This document shows, one piece after another, positions 44,301 through 54,020 of a DNA stretch of 64,000 bases. Position 1 is the first letter of the stretch, and the number at the start of each line of letters is the position of its first letter. Both the position numbers and the translations under genes were made by a program. This DNA comes from Prevotella sp. E13-27. Lineage in GTDB: Bacteria; Bacteroidota; Bacteroidia; Bacteroidales; Bacteroidaceae. The stretch is from assembly GCF_023217965.1 (NCBI RefSeq), contig NZ_JALPSC010000001.1, positions 744,001 through 808,000 of the forward strand, in the 5' to 3' direction. The notes beneath the pieces were generated by a model. That model was not told the origin of the DNA, made no database searches, and saw only the letters and a list, made by a program, of their open reading frames with translations.

Positions 44301-45644
44301 AAGGCGTGTCTCGACCTTGCCTACGCCTACGGCGGACCGCTGACGACGAGCCATGGACGTGGCTATGTCCACTGGGCCTTCATTCCCACGCGTGACATCA
44401 CCAATGGGAATTATGCCAAATACAAAGAACGGAAACAGCTGTTCAAGCTGCAGCAAGCCATTCTTGAATCAGGAAAGGAGACGGATCATGCATCGGAGCT
44501 ACAGCAAGCGTATTCGGTCTATAGTGACGCAAGCGCATCAGTGACGGAATTGCGCGCGGCTACGCGACAACTGCTGCTGGCCACTGCCGGCGACCTCACC
44601 GTGCCTGTCGACGCGACTTCTTTGTTTACGAATGCCGACATGCTGGGCAATGCGACGACGGCTGACTGGACGGACGTCCCAACCACCCTCGGCGACGGTG
44701 ACATCGAAGTGCTGCACCAGACTTTCAAACTCCAGCAGACTCAGACCGACCTTCCCAATGGCGTCTATGAGGCTGTGTTCCACGCATTCTACCGAAACGA
44801 CGGCTCAGGGTGGCAGCCTGTTGCCACGGCTGCGGCGGGAAATACCGTCAATGGGAATCTGAACGCCTTGCAGGATATTAAGAAGAATGAAGTCTTGCTG
44901 AACACCGAAGAGACGATGGCCGGTGCTGCACAGACGCTGACAAGCGACCAGGCGCAGACGACACTCAGCGACATCATCGTCACTGACCATCAGATGACCT
45001 TGTCTGCCAACGTCACCAACAGCAGCCAGTGGCTGAACTTCCAAGGCTTCTCCCTCACTTACAAGAATCCATTTGTCACGGTGCAAGTGCCTGCATCCGG
45101 CTATACGACCTTCTATTACAGCAACCAGAGCTTCCTGCTTCCCGAAGGCATGCAGGCTTACACCTTAAAAGAGAATAACGGCACGATCGTCGTCAGCCGG
45201 GAGTTCAATGAAGCCGGATCGGTTCTCCCTGCCGGCCAGGGGGTGCTCCTGAAAGCCGAACCTGGTACATACGTCATGGTCCCCACGACGCGGAAGAAGG
45301 CGGTCGACGTGTTCAATCAGTTGCGAGGTTCCGACGAGGATCAGCTGACGTACGGAGGCAACTTCTACTACGTGCTATACGAGGACGTGCAGGAAACAGG
45401 ATGGAAATGGAACGCGGCAGACGGTGCCACTTTTGTCAATCCCGCGCACCATGCTTACTTCGTCTCTAAAAGCCAGACGACGCCTCAGGACTTCTACCCT
45501 CTCGAACAACTGATGTCCGTGCCTGAAGTCGCCCTTGAGAGGGGTGCTGAAGAAGGACCTTTGTATAATCTTGCCGGACAACGCGTCGATAAATCCTATC
45601 GTTCCATCGTCGTCAAGAAAGGCAGCAAACTGCTTGTCAAATGA
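41331..45644 (+). CDS. secreted multidomain glycoside-hydrolase-like protein
   Basis: A 1,437-residue exported protein (MKQILMKTSLTCLLTMGAFLCAPFACAQ signal) starting at ATG 41331. Residues 35 to about 380 look like a clan GH-A-type barrel with a following beta domain. SIAPFNEPDVT near residue 180 carries the NEP motif with the putative acid/base Glu. A ricin-type beta-trefoil follows at about 405-545 (three QxW-like units: YQQWTLE, NQRWTFE, HQLWKF), an FN3 unit at 560-650, and a LamG-like lectin domain at 660-860. Further beta domains follow, and the tail is LYNLAGQRVDKSYRSIVVKK, like the C-terminal segment of other secreted proteins here. The likely role is surface attack on complex glycans; the substrate is unknown. 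It stands next to IS and remnant DNA, with no SusC/D pair. Confidence 0.75.
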   Translation: MKQILMKTSLTCLLTMGAFLCAPFACAQNPSGTADVPHASMYLHAWNRQAVKVPFAAADPGTPTLIHWGMDTAWDDEGNVLRGINFIGRDRLTYGRISFQVMDAVNDDGSLSDRQKKFLNARLRHISLTHPDGLLLNSDPVDINTDVYTHHPEAWFKVIKATLKYVQDYGLKVVSIAPFNEPDVTASNQGTKADFKAVAKLLKEDPFFEGIRICAGNTCNNDGATEWYDYMKPYVDEGNTHQLAGDFNHYADFYTHVKADGNVATNDELHNVMEGIVGANYGMENGIWWGTVGPSRGDFCLATSEGGARLGYGENRAAWSGAAVYRLPDGRIKAFAGASERQASPCSYEYVCRDKPVYFDGYGPAYSFAISLPGGYRYGDAFQKSAERSVQVCEGADVPLCPLTNGNYIIVNKKSQKLLTIQSGSTNNSAAVVLYDNRRYAYQQWTLEHLSDNAGDLTGYYVHSVRNAEMNMETGGFQVNVGGTVSVYPVTKAENQRWTFEYAGDGYYRIRNYQSGLYLEATGGRTANNVAVTLCADATEDHQLWKFLPVDAPCETNAPQTPVNLVATPRSHSVLLSWDANVQDKDFNGYVVLRGEMDERGEIAYDVIGRGIQTNRFLDNTARPRHTYYYAVQSVDYSQNRSARSVPVSASLADEKGLVARYEFESSACDMTENQLHGVVCDPSSLATQTTEYRSGKNALLLDGVSNYLCLPVAACSLPDATYAVWVCAASGAFAKNSCLFDFVSDADHYASLSLNAGGSIVFQMKNGETEQTLQAGSMAEGWHHVVLTIGEESVAIYVDGVEAASAPVAVRLSDVCPVVNSVGANLLEDVPLMDGFIDDLRIYNYALSTDEINDIIGQTIAQPRQTDGWNLPVLPSKDVTKINSSESILLYNVDADAFVTYGMDWNTQSLAQRLPKGDTTFSSKYRVKVQRQAGNKLYVSMYDKPNVYVGCLADACNVWSDRSMADGAFVYQPLNSPSGTVYTLKSESQKACLDLAYAYGGPLTTSHGRGYVHWAFIPTRDITNGNYAKYKERKQLFKLQQAILESGKETDHASELQQAYSVYSDASASVTELRAATRQLLLATAGDLTVPVDATSLFTNADMLGNATTADWTDVPTTLGDGDIEVLHQTFKLQQTQTDLPNGVYEAVFHAFYRNDGSGWQPVATAAAGNTVNGNLNALQDIKKNEVLLNTEETMAGAAQTLTSDQAQTTLSDIIVTDHQMTLSANVTNSSQWLNFQGFSLTYKNPFVTVQVPASGYTTFYYSNQSFLLPEGMQAYTLKENNGTIVVSREFNEAGSVLPAGQGVLLKAEPGTYVMVPTTRKKAVDVFNQLRGSDEDQLTYGGNFYYVLYEDVQETGWKWNAADGATFVNPAHHAYFVSKSQTTPQDFYPLEQLMSVPEVALERGAEEGPLYNLAGQRVDKSYRSIVVKKGSKLLVK

Positions 45645-45768
45645 CGGCGCAGAGCGCATCGGCTAAAGAGATTCACGTATTTTTTCACCACGGATTTCAC
45701 GAATGACACGGATTCTTCATAATGCGCTGGATGCGCTGTTCGATGGGTACTGTATGATGGATTGGTTG

Positions 45769-47097
45769 TTAAAAGATAAGCATGGAAAGAAGATATGCCA
45801 CGATGGTGGACGTGGTGACACATATCAGTCCTGGCATCATGAACGAGTGGTTAAGCAGGTATTTTCCAATGACGGTAGTACCAGAACGGTCGAAGTTCAC
45901 CGTAGCAATGTCTGAAGGGTAGTTGGGGATGAAGAAGTAACCATAGACCGATGGCAGCACACCCAGGAGCACTGCTCCTTCGATGCCGAGGGAATAGGCC
46001 AGGGGCAGCATGGCTACAACAACGGCTCCTTGTGAGTTGATGAGCACGGAGACAAGGAAGAACACGAATGCAATGCTCCATGGGTATTCCTTCACTATCT
46101 CTGTCAGCATAGACTGCATCTCGCCCAAATAGTTGGAGAAATAGGTATCAGCAAGCCATGCGATGCCATAGATGGCAACCACAGCCACCATACCCGACTG
46201 CCACACAGGACCAGCGACAGCTTTCTTGGGCGATGCCTTACAGAAGATAATCATAAGGGCTGCAGCTGTAATCATCACAATCTGGATGACGATATTCATC
46301 TTCAGCGCCTTACCGTCCCATGAAGGGAGTAAGGATGGAACAGCGGCAAACAGCACAATGACGCAGAGGGCTGCCAGGAAAACATAAACGGCGCGCTTCG
46401 CCTCGACAGGAATAATCTTGTCCAGGGTGGTGGCACCGCTGCCATAGATATATTCGCGCTGTTCTGGAATCTGCAGGCGAGCCTGGAACACAGGGTCTTT
46501 ATCGAGGTCCAGTCCACGCTTGTAAGACGCTGTTGCAGCAGCCATCAGTCCGCACAGACTGGCCGGGATGCTGACCATCAGCACCTGTGGGATGGTGATA
46601 TCGAAACCGTTGGCATTAGAGATGCTAACGAATGCCACCACAGCAGCAGCTATAGGCGAACAGGTGATGCCCACCTGCGAGGCGATGCTTGCCACACCAC
46701 ACGGACGTTCAGGACGGATGCCTTTCTTCAGAGCAATATCGCAGATAATAGGCATCAAGGTGTAAACCACATGACCTGTTCCCACCAATACGGTGAGGAA
46801 GAATGTGCACAAAGGTGCCAGGAAAGTGATGCGGTCTGGGTGCTTGCGCAGCAGTTTCTCTGCAATCTGGATCAGCCAGTCCATACCTCCGGATGCCTGC
46901 ATGATGCCTGCACAGGTAACAGCAGCAATGATGATATAGATGACATCCGTAGGAGGATTGCCAGGTTTCAATCCAAAGCCTAATACGAGCAGGGCCAGTC
47001 CTATACCAGAGATGGCTCCCAGGGCAAGCGATCCGTATCGAGATCCTACCCATAATGCTCCTAACACAATGAGGAGCTGAAGAATCATAATTATCAT
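45769..47097 (-). CDS. dcuB: anaerobic C4-dicarboxylate transporter
   Basis: An inner-membrane carrier of 442 residues, the usual Dcu length, with about 10-12 hydrophobic segments. MIIMILQLLIVLGALWVGSRYGS, GSGIGL-like AISGIGLALL, VGTGHVVYTLMPII and CSPIAAAVVA match the DcuA/DcuB family. These proteins exchange fumarate, malate, aspartate and succinate during anaerobic fumarate respiration, which fits an anaerobic Prevotella. The start at 47097 lies just downstream of a consensus promoter. It is divergent from metG. DcuA and DcuB cannot be told apart from sequence alone. Confidence 0.9.
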   Translation of the reverse strand: MIIMILQLLIVLGALWVGSRYGSLALGAISGIGLALLVLGFGLKPGNPPTDVIYIIIAAVTCAGIMQASGGMDWLIQIAEKLLRKHPDRITFLAPLCTFFLTVLVGTGHVVYTLMPIICDIALKKGIRPERPCGVASIASQVGITCSPIAAAVVAFVSISNANGFDITIPQVLMVSIPASLCGLMAAATASYKRGLDLDKDPVFQARLQIPEQREYIYGSGATTLDKIIPVEAKRAVYVFLAALCVIVLFAAVPSLLPSWDGKALKMNIVIQIVMITAAALMIIFCKASPKKAVAGPVWQSGMVAVVAIYGIAWLADTYFSNYLGEMQSMLTEIVKEYPWSIAFVFFLVSVLINSQGAVVVAMLPLAYSLGIEGAVLLGVLPSVYGYFFIPNYPSDIATVNFDRSGTTVIGKYLLNHSFMMPGLICVTTSTIVAYLLSMLIF

Positions 47098-47125
47098 GAG
47101 CGGTAGTTTTAGGTTTGTTATTGTG

Positions 47126-47157
47126 CAAAAGTAGGCATTTTTCTCGCAAACAACAAA
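47126..47157 (-). promoter_or_regulatory. promoter of the dicarboxylate transporter gene
   Basis: On the minus strand TTTG (47157-47154), 20 bp, TACTTTTG (47133-47126), about 30 bp before the start codon. Confidence 0.8.
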
Positions 47158-47306
47158 AAAATATTGAGAATATTTCAAAGAATCATTGTTTTATTGCCAA
47201 CTTCTTTAATATCTTTAACTACATATCTTGCTAAAGTAGAGTAAGATATGGATGTTTTTTTGTACTTTTGCAGCCAAATTATCAATAAATACGTATTTAG
47301 AAGCAA

Positions 47307-49373
47307 ATGGAACAGAAAAATTACAAGCGTTACACCGTCACTTCAGCGCTCCCATACGCTAATGGCGGCGTACATATCGGTCACCTCGCTGGTGTCTATG
47401 TGCCAGCCGACATCTATGTGCGCTACCTTCGTCTGAAGAAGCGCGACGTGATGTTTATCGGTGGCAGCGATGAGCACGGTGTGCCCATCACCGTTCGTGC
47501 TCGCAAGGAGGGCATCACCCCACAGGATGTTGTTGACCGCTACCACAAGATGATCAAAGACTCGTTTGAGGAGTTCGGCATCTCGTTTGATGTATATAGC
47601 CGCACCACAAGTGCGACCCACCATCAGTTCGCTGCAGAGTGGTTCAAGAAGCTCTATGACGAGGGCAAGCTGGTGGAGAAGACCACCGCTCAGCTCTATG
47701 ACGAGGAGGCAAAGCAGTTCTTGGCTGACCGTTATGTTGTTGGCGAGTGTCCTTACTGCCACAACGAGGGAGCTTATGGTGACCAGTGTGAGAAGTGCGG
47801 ACGTGACCTGAGTCCTACTGAGCTCATCAATCCTAAGTCAACCATCAGTGGCTCTACCCCTGTGCTGAAGGAGACAAAGAACTGGTATCTGCCTCTGAAC
47901 GAGTATCAGGACTGGTTGAAGCAGTGGATTCTGGAGGGTCACAAGGAGTGGCGCTCAAACGTATATGGACAGTGTAAGAGTTGGCTGGATATGGACCTGC
48001 AGCCACGTGCTATGACTCGCGACCTGGATTGGGGTATCCCTGTGCCTGTAGAAGGTGCTGACGGAAAGGTGCTTTATGTTTGGTTTGACGCCCCTATCGG
48101 CTATGTATCAAACACCAAGGAACTTTGCGAGAAGGAGCCCGAGAAGTGGGGCAACTGGGAGAAGTGGTGGCAGGATGAGGATACTCGTCTGATTCACTTC
48201 ATCGGTAAGGATAATATCGTGTTCCACTGTATCATCTTCCCTGTGATGATGAAGGCTCACGGCAAGTATATCATGCCTGATAACGTACCAGCCAACGAGT
48301 TCCTGAACCTTGAGAACGATAAGATTTCAACCTCTCGCAACTGGGCTGTATGGCTCCACGAGTATCTGGTAGATATGCCTGGCAAGCAGGATGTATTGCG
48401 CTATGTACTGACAGCCAATGCACCTGAGACAAAGGATAATAACTTTACTTGGAAGGACTTCCAGGATCGCAATAACAACGAGCTTGTAGCTGTTTACGGT
48501 AACTTCGTAAACCGTGCTCTCCAGCTCACTAAGAAGTACTGGAATGGTGTGGTTCCTGCTTGTGGCGAGTTGCAGGATGTTGATAAGCAGGCCCTTGAGG
48601 AGTTCAAGGATGTAAAGGCTAAGGTTGAGGCTCTGCTGGAGCAGTTCAAGTTCCGCGATGCTCAGTTCGAGGCTATGAACCTGGCTCGTATTGGTAACCG
48701 TTATATCACAGAGTGCGAGCCTTGGAAGGTTTGGAAGACTGATCCAAAGCGTTGCGAGACTATACTGAACATTTGCTTGCAGCTTACAGCTAACCTCGCT
48801 ATCGCCTTCGAGCCATTCCTGCCATTCAGCAGTAAGAAGCTTCGCGAGATGCTTAACATCAGCAACTTCGAGTGGGAGCAGCTGGGTTCTACCAACCTCC
48901 TGGAGGCTGGTCATCAACTGGGCGAGCCTGCACTGCTGTTCGAGAAGATTGAGGATGAGGTCATCCAGAAGCAGCTCGACAAGCTCGAGGCTACAAAGAA
49001 GGCTAATCAGGCTGCCGCTTACAAGGCTGCACCTATCAAGGATACCGTTTCGTTCGAGGACTTCGAGAAGCTCGACATCCGTGTAGGATTAGTAAAGGAT
49101 TGTCAGAAGGTAAAGAAGAGTAAGAAACTCCTGCAGTTCACCATCGACGATGGTTCTGGCGTGGATCGTACCATCTGCTCTGGTATCGCTGCCTTCTACG
49201 AGAATCCTGAGGAACTGATTGGCAAGCGTATCCTTTTCGTGGCTAACTTTGCACCTCGCACCATGATGGGCATCGAGAGTCAGGGCATGATTCTCAGCGC
49301 TGTCGATGCAGATGAGAGCCTCAGCGTAGTTACAACCACCAAGGATGTGAAGCCTGGCAGTCAGGTAGGCTAA
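47307..49373 (+). CDS. metG: methionyl-tRNA synthetase
   Basis: MetG charges tRNA-Met. Class I signature HIGH is at residues 23-26 and the KMSKS-equivalent reads KISTS at 339-343. A zinc-knuckle cysteine set is in [18 protein letters not shown] near 150. The C-terminal 110 residues form an EMAP-II/Trbp111-like tRNA-binding domain ([27 protein letters not shown]), which makes the enzyme a dimer in related bacteria. Length is 688 residues. A TACTTTTG -7 box lies at 47263-47270. The codon usage is highly biased, as in other highly expressed genes. Confidence 0.97.
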   Translation: MEQKNYKRYTVTSALPYANGGVHIGHLAGVYVPADIYVRYLRLKKRDVMFIGGSDEHGVPITVRARKEGITPQDVVDRYHKMIKDSFEEFGISFDVYSRTTSATHHQFAAEWFKKLYDEGKLVEKTTAQLYDEEAKQFLADRYVVGECPYCHNEGAYGDQCEKCGRDLSPTELINPKSTISGSTPVLKETKNWYLPLNEYQDWLKQWILEGHKEWRSNVYGQCKSWLDMDLQPRAMTRDLDWGIPVPVEGADGKVLYVWFDAPIGYVSNTKELCEKEPEKWGNWEKWWQDEDTRLIHFIGKDNIVFHCIIFPVMMKAHGKYIMPDNVPANEFLNLENDKISTSRNWAVWLHEYLVDMPGKQDVLRYVLTANAPETKDNNFTWKDFQDRNNNELVAVYGNFVNRALQLTKKYWNGVVPACGELQDVDKQALEEFKDVKAKVEALLEQFKFRDAQFEAMNLARIGNRYITECEPWKVWKTDPKRCETILNICLQLTANLAIAFEPFLPFSSKKLREMLNISNFEWEQLGSTNLLEAGHQLGEPALLFEKIEDEVIQKQLDKLEATKKANQAAAYKAAPIKDTVSFEDFEKLDIRVGLVKDCQKVKKSKKLLQFTIDDGSGVDRTICSGIAAFYENPEELIGKRILFVANFAPRTMMGIESQGMILSAVDADESLSVVTTTKDVKPGSQVG

Positions 49374-49387
49374 ACAACAACAGAGAA

Positions 49388-51196
49388 TTGAGAGGCTGGC
49401 GCTATCTACCCTATCTATTTCCGCTCTTAGCAGCAACACTGCTGATTGTCTTCGAGAGTAACTTTCTCTTTCAGGCACAGGAGCGGAACCTGTTTCTCCA
49501 TACGCCGCTCTTCTTTGAGCAGCAAATGGTGAAGCCGGGCGGGCTACTGACATGGGCCGGCACATATCTCACACAATATTTCTATTACCCAGCACTCGGA
49601 GCAGGACTACTGTGCCTGCTCTGGGTGCTTTTTATGTGGCTCACGCAGCACGTGTTCCGACTGCCAAAGACATGGATGGCGATGACGCTCGTGCCAGTGG
49701 CATGTCTGCTTACAGCCATAACGAGTCTTGGCTACTGGGTTTACTACCTAAAGCTGCCTGGACACATGTTTGACGCCACGCTCGGAGCACTCGTGGCAGT
49801 CAGTCTGACAGAACTGTATAAACGCTCGACGCGTTTAGGCTATTCGTCAACAGCGTTCTTACTAATCGCTACTGCCGTTGCCTATCCCCTCTTCGGATTC
49901 TATGGTCTGCTGGCAATGCTGCTCATGTCCATCATGGCGTGGCGCACAAGCCGTCATCCTGCCATAGACAGCACCATAGCTGTTGCAGGCATCACAATCA
50001 TGCCCATAGCATGCTACCATCTTGTCTATCACGAGACAAACATTGTCAATATCTATTGGGCTGCCCTGCCTGTGTTCAGCAACACCACAGAGAGATGCTT
50101 TGCCTATTACACGCCATACATCATTCTCGTGGCGAGCCTCATCATCATGGCACTCTTCTATTGCAAGGAACGAGACGAGAAGCCACTAAAGAGACAATGG
50201 CTATGGCTGCAAGCTACTCTTCTTACAATTACAACAGCATGCGTAATAGTGTTCTGGCAGAAAGACGATAACTTCCACCGTGAGCTGTCGATGATGAGAA
50301 GCCTGGAGAACCACGACTGGCAACAAATGCTCAAGACAGCCAAATCAGCGAAGGACGAGCCCACACGCGCCATGTGCATGATGCAGAACCTGGCCCTTTT
50401 CCGACTGGGACGACAAGGCGACGAGATGTACACCTATCCCGTTGGGGCGAAACATCCCAACGCTCCCTTCCAGTCACGTATCATACACACCGTAGGGCGC
50501 ACACTCTACCTGCACTATGGACTGACAAATTACTGCTATCGCTGGTGCATGGAAGACGGAGTGGAGTACGGATGGACAGTAGAGAAGCTGAAACTCATGA
50601 CGCTCTGCGCGCTTGTGAACAACGAGCTGGCTGTGGCTCAGAAATATCTTCACCTGATTAGGAAGACAACATTCCACAAAGGCTGGGCCAAGCGCTACAG
50701 TCAGTATCTGCGCAACCCAAGCATGATGATGAACGCCCCAGAGTTCCGTGCCATCATTAGCCTGCGAGATAACGACAACTATATCACCAACGACATGTCT
50801 CTGATGGAGATGTTCCTCCTTGAGCATTTCTCCACCACCATGAGCGGAAACCCACTCATACAGGAACAGTCCATGCTGGCTGCCATGCAGACAAAGAACG
50901 CTCAGCTGTTCCTAACACAGTTCTTCGGCTATGCTCGCCAAAGGCAGGGACAGCACATGCCGCGCCACTATCAGGAGGCAGCCTGTCTGTTCGGCAATCT
51001 CGAAGGCATGGACACAAGCAACATGCCCTTCGACCCATCGGTAAGAAGGAACTATGAAGAGATGGCGGTGGCAATGAACACGCTCCACCAAAAGGGAATG
51101 GACATTGACCAGATGCGCCCACACATACCAGCACATCTACGCTCGACCTACTTCTTCGACTATTATTTCAACAGCTACGACTTCCTAGAGAATTAG
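49388..51196 (+). CDS. multi-spanning membrane protein, DUF6057-like
   Basis: A 602-residue protein starting at a TTG (49388), 14 bp after metG; no ATG is available near the start. The N-terminal 290 residues contain about nine hydrophobic segments (LPYLFPLLAATLLIVF, ALGAGLLCLLWVLFMWL and others). The remainder is soluble and helical, with TPR-like stretches (ALFRLGRQGDEMYTY, ALVNNELAVAQKYLHLI). Such a membrane-plus-helical layout is common in Bacteroidota and I believe it is named DUF6057. Function is unknown. Expression with metG is possible but is not functional evidence. Confidence 0.65.
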   Translation: MRGWRYLPYLFPLLAATLLIVFESNFLFQAQERNLFLHTPLFFEQQMVKPGGLLTWAGTYLTQYFYYPALGAGLLCLLWVLFMWLTQHVFRLPKTWMAMTLVPVACLLTAITSLGYWVYYLKLPGHMFDATLGALVAVSLTELYKRSTRLGYSSTAFLLIATAVAYPLFGFYGLLAMLLMSIMAWRTSRHPAIDSTIAVAGITIMPIACYHLVYHETNIVNIYWAALPVFSNTTERCFAYYTPYIILVASLIIMALFYCKERDEKPLKRQWLWLQATLLTITTACVIVFWQKDDNFHRELSMMRSLENHDWQQMLKTAKSAKDEPTRAMCMMQNLALFRLGRQGDEMYTYPVGAKHPNAPFQSRIIHTVGRTLYLHYGLTNYCYRWCMEDGVEYGWTVEKLKLMTLCALVNNELAVAQKYLHLIRKTTFHKGWAKRYSQYLRNPSMMMNAPEFRAIISLRDNDNYITNDMSLMEMFLLEHFSTTMSGNPLIQEQSMLAAMQTKNAQLFLTQFFGYARQRQGQHMPRHYQEAACLFGNLEGMDTSNMPFDPSVRRNYEEMAVAMNTLHQKGMDIDQMRPHIPAHLRSTYFFDYYFNSYDFLEN

Positions 51197-51223
51197 CTTT
51201 TATCTGATTTAGGTTTTGACATC

Positions 51224-51255
51224 TTTGGTCATTTAAAGAAAAATTATTTACTTTG
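51224..51255 (+). promoter_or_regulatory. promoter of the flippase gene
   Basis: TTTG (51224-51227), 20 bp, TTACTTTG (51248-51255): one mismatch in the -7 box. The start codon is at 51280. Confidence 0.6.
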
Positions 51256-51279
51256 CACCAATAATAATACTAAAGCAAC

Positions 51280-52719
51280 ATGGCAGAGACACTAAAAGAG
51301 AAAACGGCCAAAGGCCTCTTCTGGGGCGGACTGAGCAATGTCATTCAGCAGCTGCTCTCCTTGGTTATTGGTGTTTTCCTGGCACGCATGCTCACTCAGG
51401 ACGACTATGGCATGGTGGGAATGCTTGCAATCTTCTCAGCCATAGCAGCTGCCTTGCATGAAGGTGGCTTCGTCTCAGCATTATGCAGAAAGAAAGAAGT
51501 AACCCATGAAGACTACAATGCCGTGTTTTGGGTGTCTGTCATGGTGAGTCTGTCGCTCTATATTATTCTTTTTCTATGCGCACCGCTCATTGCCGATTTC
51601 TATGGTGTTCCAGAGTTAACACCACTGGCAAGATTTATCTTTATTGGCTTCTTCTTGTCTAGCTTGGGAGTAGCCCCAAGAGCTATCACCTTCCGCAAGA
51701 TGATGGTGCGTGAAAACACCATCGTCTATATCACCGCTCAGATACTATCGGGCATAGTCGGTATCAGTATGGCTGCCAATGGATTTGCATATTGGGGTAT
51801 AGCAACACAGACACTGGTATATGTTTCTGTCATTGCGTTCCTGAACTTCTATTTCGCCAAGTGGCATCCCACCCTTTCCTTTAACTTTGCTCCAATTAAG
51901 GAACTGATAGGTTTCAGCAGTAAGCTAGTGCTGACGAATATTGTGAACATTGTTAATAACAACCTGTTTGCGGTGGTCTTGGGTAAGCTTTATACGCCAC
52001 ATGTGGTGGGAAATTTCACCCAGGCTAACAAGTGGAACACCATGGGTTACTCCCTTGGCAGCAACATGATTGTAGGCATAGCACAGCCAGTCTTTGCCAA
52101 GACCAATGATGACCCTGCAAGGCAGAATCAAATATTCAGAAAGGTACTGCGCTTCACGGCCTTTGTCAGTTTCCCTTTCATGTTTGGGCTGTCAATGGTT
52201 TCTGAGGAGTTTATTGTTATTCTGCTTACAGAGAAGTGGGCAGAAAGTGCGAAACTCCTGCAGATACTCTGTATTGCAGGCGCATTTATCCCATTTTCTA
52301 CACTTTTCTCCAATCTGCTGATCAGCAAAGGAAAGTCCACGACCTATCTATTGTGCACCTTTACCCTATGTGTGGTCCAGTTTATTGCAGCATGGTTATC
52401 ATCGGCCTATGGCATCATCTTCATGGTATGGGTTTATACAGGCATAACCATCAGCTGGCTGGCCGTCTGGTTCCTTTTCGCAAAGAAGGAGATAGGGCTG
52501 AAAGCAATCCATGTTATCAAGGACATTTCCCCTTACCTGGTTTTAGCAGGATTTATCGCCGTTGCTGTCTATGAGTGGTTGGCAGTGATTCCAAACATCT
52601 ATCTACGCTTCTTCCTAAAACTATTAGTAGCCGGAAGCACCTATTGCGCGGCACTCTGGCTACTAAAGTCAGCTATCTTCAAAGAGTCGATAGCCTTTAT
52701 CGTAAAGCGTGAACTATAA
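51280..52719 (+). CDS. Wzx-type oligosaccharide flippase
   Basis: A 479-residue inner-membrane protein with about 12-14 hydrophobic segments, of the MATE/MVF-type polysaccharide transporter group. The N-terminus EKTAKGLFWGGLSNVIQQLL, ARMLTQDDYGMVGMLAIFSA and the middle SLGVAPRAITFRKMMVRENT are typical of lipopolysaccharide flippases. It would move lipid-linked glycan units from the cytoplasmic to the periplasmic side. It opens a cluster of surface-polysaccharide genes. Its TAA stop directly abuts the TAG stop of the convergent asparagine-synthase-like gene (52719/52720). Confidence 0.85.
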   Translation: MAETLKEKTAKGLFWGGLSNVIQQLLSLVIGVFLARMLTQDDYGMVGMLAIFSAIAAALHEGGFVSALCRKKEVTHEDYNAVFWVSVMVSLSLYIILFLCAPLIADFYGVPELTPLARFIFIGFFLSSLGVAPRAITFRKMMVRENTIVYITAQILSGIVGISMAANGFAYWGIATQTLVYVSVIAFLNFYFAKWHPTLSFNFAPIKELIGFSSKLVLTNIVNIVNNNLFAVVLGKLYTPHVVGNFTQANKWNTMGYSLGSNMIVGIAQPVFAKTNDDPARQNQIFRKVLRFTAFVSFPFMFGLSMVSEEFIVILLTEKWAESAKLLQILCIAGAFIPFSTLFSNLLISKGKSTTYLLCTFTLCVVQFIAAWLSSAYGIIFMVWVYTGITISWLAVWFLFAKKEIGLKAIHVIKDISPYLVLAGFIAVAVYEWLAVIPNIYLRFFLKLLVAGSTYCAALWLLKSAIFKESIAFIVKREL

Positions 52720-53760
52720 CTATAGCATGTTCAGGAACTGTTCGGCACACCACAGCTGCCACTTCTGGTTGCCTGTCAGCTTATCCATCGGAATGTCTTT
52801 GCGGAACTCTGGACGTTTCGGACCCTCCCATTCCTTGAATACAGTATCAACAGGACGTGGCATAGGAATCTTGAAAGGTATCTCAAGTTCTGGATATTTA
52901 ATGGCATAAAGACCACGAACGAGATATTTAGGTTCACCTTTGCGCACGCGCTGCATGTCCAGAGGGTCAGCCATGACGAGTTTTGCGTATGGGTCATAAT
53001 ATGGCAACCATGCTGCACCAAAAGCGTTCATATAGGAGCCGCTGCTCTCAATAGAAAACACCTCGTCCATGAAACGCATGAAGTCTATGCTGTCAGCACC
53101 TGTGCGATACTTCTCATACAGCTCACTCTGGTCAATAGGATTGGTGAGAACGAGTTTTGGGTCAAGGAAAGTGTAGCGATTGGCAAAGCCGTCAAAGGTC
53201 CATTCAGGACTAATCAGCTTGTCCATACCACCAAAGATAAGGTCAGCACTCTCACCGACTATCATCAGTTGCACTCCGTCTTTCTTTGCCATCTCAGCAG
53301 CCTTGTATATCTGTGGTTCAATGCTATGCACAGGGGCAAACTTATGGCGCATCACTATGGGAGTATATTTCTCATAGTCTGCCATAGTGATGTCAATAAG
53401 ATGATGATTCAGCTGAAATTTCTTGCAATAGACCTTTGCACGCTCTACATCGGCATCGAAGACACCTGAAACAGAATTGAAAGTATAGGCATGGCTGCCT
53501 GGCTTCAGATATGCTGCAAGGTTTGCACTATCCATGCCACCTGATAGTAAGATTCCTATACTGTCATACTTTGCATAGAGCTCATCAAACTGCTTTTGAA
53601 TTTCCCTGTCGATATCATTAGATGTCTTCACGGGAATGCGGTTTTCGTCATCTACAGGACGGAAATTCTTGTGCTGGAAGCCTTCAGCAAAATCAACGCC
53701 GTCTTTCCATATATAACGGAAGGCGATATACGAGCTGAGGCAAAAGTCTTTGTTTACCAT
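52720..53760 (-). CDS. asparagine-synthase-related PP-loop protein
   Basis: A 346-residue protein with the ATP pyrophosphatase motif SGGMDS at 73-78 (SIGILLSGGMDSANLAAYL) and a second VGESADLIFGGMDKL. These are the AsnB C-terminal synthetase features. The N-terminal glutaminase domain of classical AsnB is absent, so it probably uses ammonia or a partner subunit, or works as a sugar- or peptide-modifying amidotransferase. The genes around it make surface glycans, which suggests amidation of a sugar acid, but that is inference. The upstream gene at 53772 encodes a second, truncated version of its C-terminus. Transcription probably starts at the tagD-like promoter. Confidence 0.75.
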   Translation of the reverse strand: MVNKDFCLSSYIAFRYIWKDGVDFAEGFQHKNFRPVDDENRIPVKTSNDIDREIQKQFDELYAKYDSIGILLSGGMDSANLAAYLKPGSHAYTFNSVSGVFDADVERAKVYCKKFQLNHHLIDITMADYEKYTPIVMRHKFAPVHSIEPQIYKAAEMAKKDGVQLMIVGESADLIFGGMDKLISPEWTFDGFANRYTFLDPKLVLTNPIDQSELYEKYRTGADSIDFMRFMDEVFSIESSGSYMNAFGAAWLPYYDPYAKLVMADPLDMQRVRKGEPKYLVRGLYAIKYPELEIPFKIPMPRPVDTVFKEWEGPKRPEFRKDIPMDKLTGNQKWQLWCAEQFLNML

Positions 53761-53771
53761 ATCTGAAAACT

Positions 53772-54020
53772 TTATTTTTTATCGTAATTATTTAAGAATC
53801 TTTCCAGGCAATAAAGTAGCCATTTCTGGTTGCCACTATATTTAGTCATATCGATATCATCACGGAACTCTTCACGCTTTGGGCCCTCCCAGTTGGCAAA
53901 ATATTCATCAACAGGTCGCGGCATCGGCTGTTTTAAAGGGACTGTCGTCTCAGGATACTTCATTCGGAAAAGATCACGTATCAATGTCATTATCCTCATG
54001 GCTATCAGACTCGACTCCAT
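53772..54020 (-). pseudogene. C-terminal fragment of a second asparagine-synthase-related gene
   Basis: Here LIRDLFRMKYPETTVPLKQP, then MPRPVDEYFANWEGPKREEF and GNQKWLLYCLERFLNN, align with the last 65 residues of the intact neighbour (MPRPVDTVFKEWEGPKRPEF, GNQKWQLWCAEQFLNML). The PP-loop domain is missing. The first residues of the open frame overlap the end of the cytidylyltransferase gene in another frame. This is the tail of a deleted paralogue, not a working gene. Confidence 0.75.

Noticed and set aside
45703-45915. 70-codon plus-strand frame between the GH-like and dcuB genes
   Set aside because: It overlaps the 3' end of dcuB on the other strand and lacks a promoter or motif.
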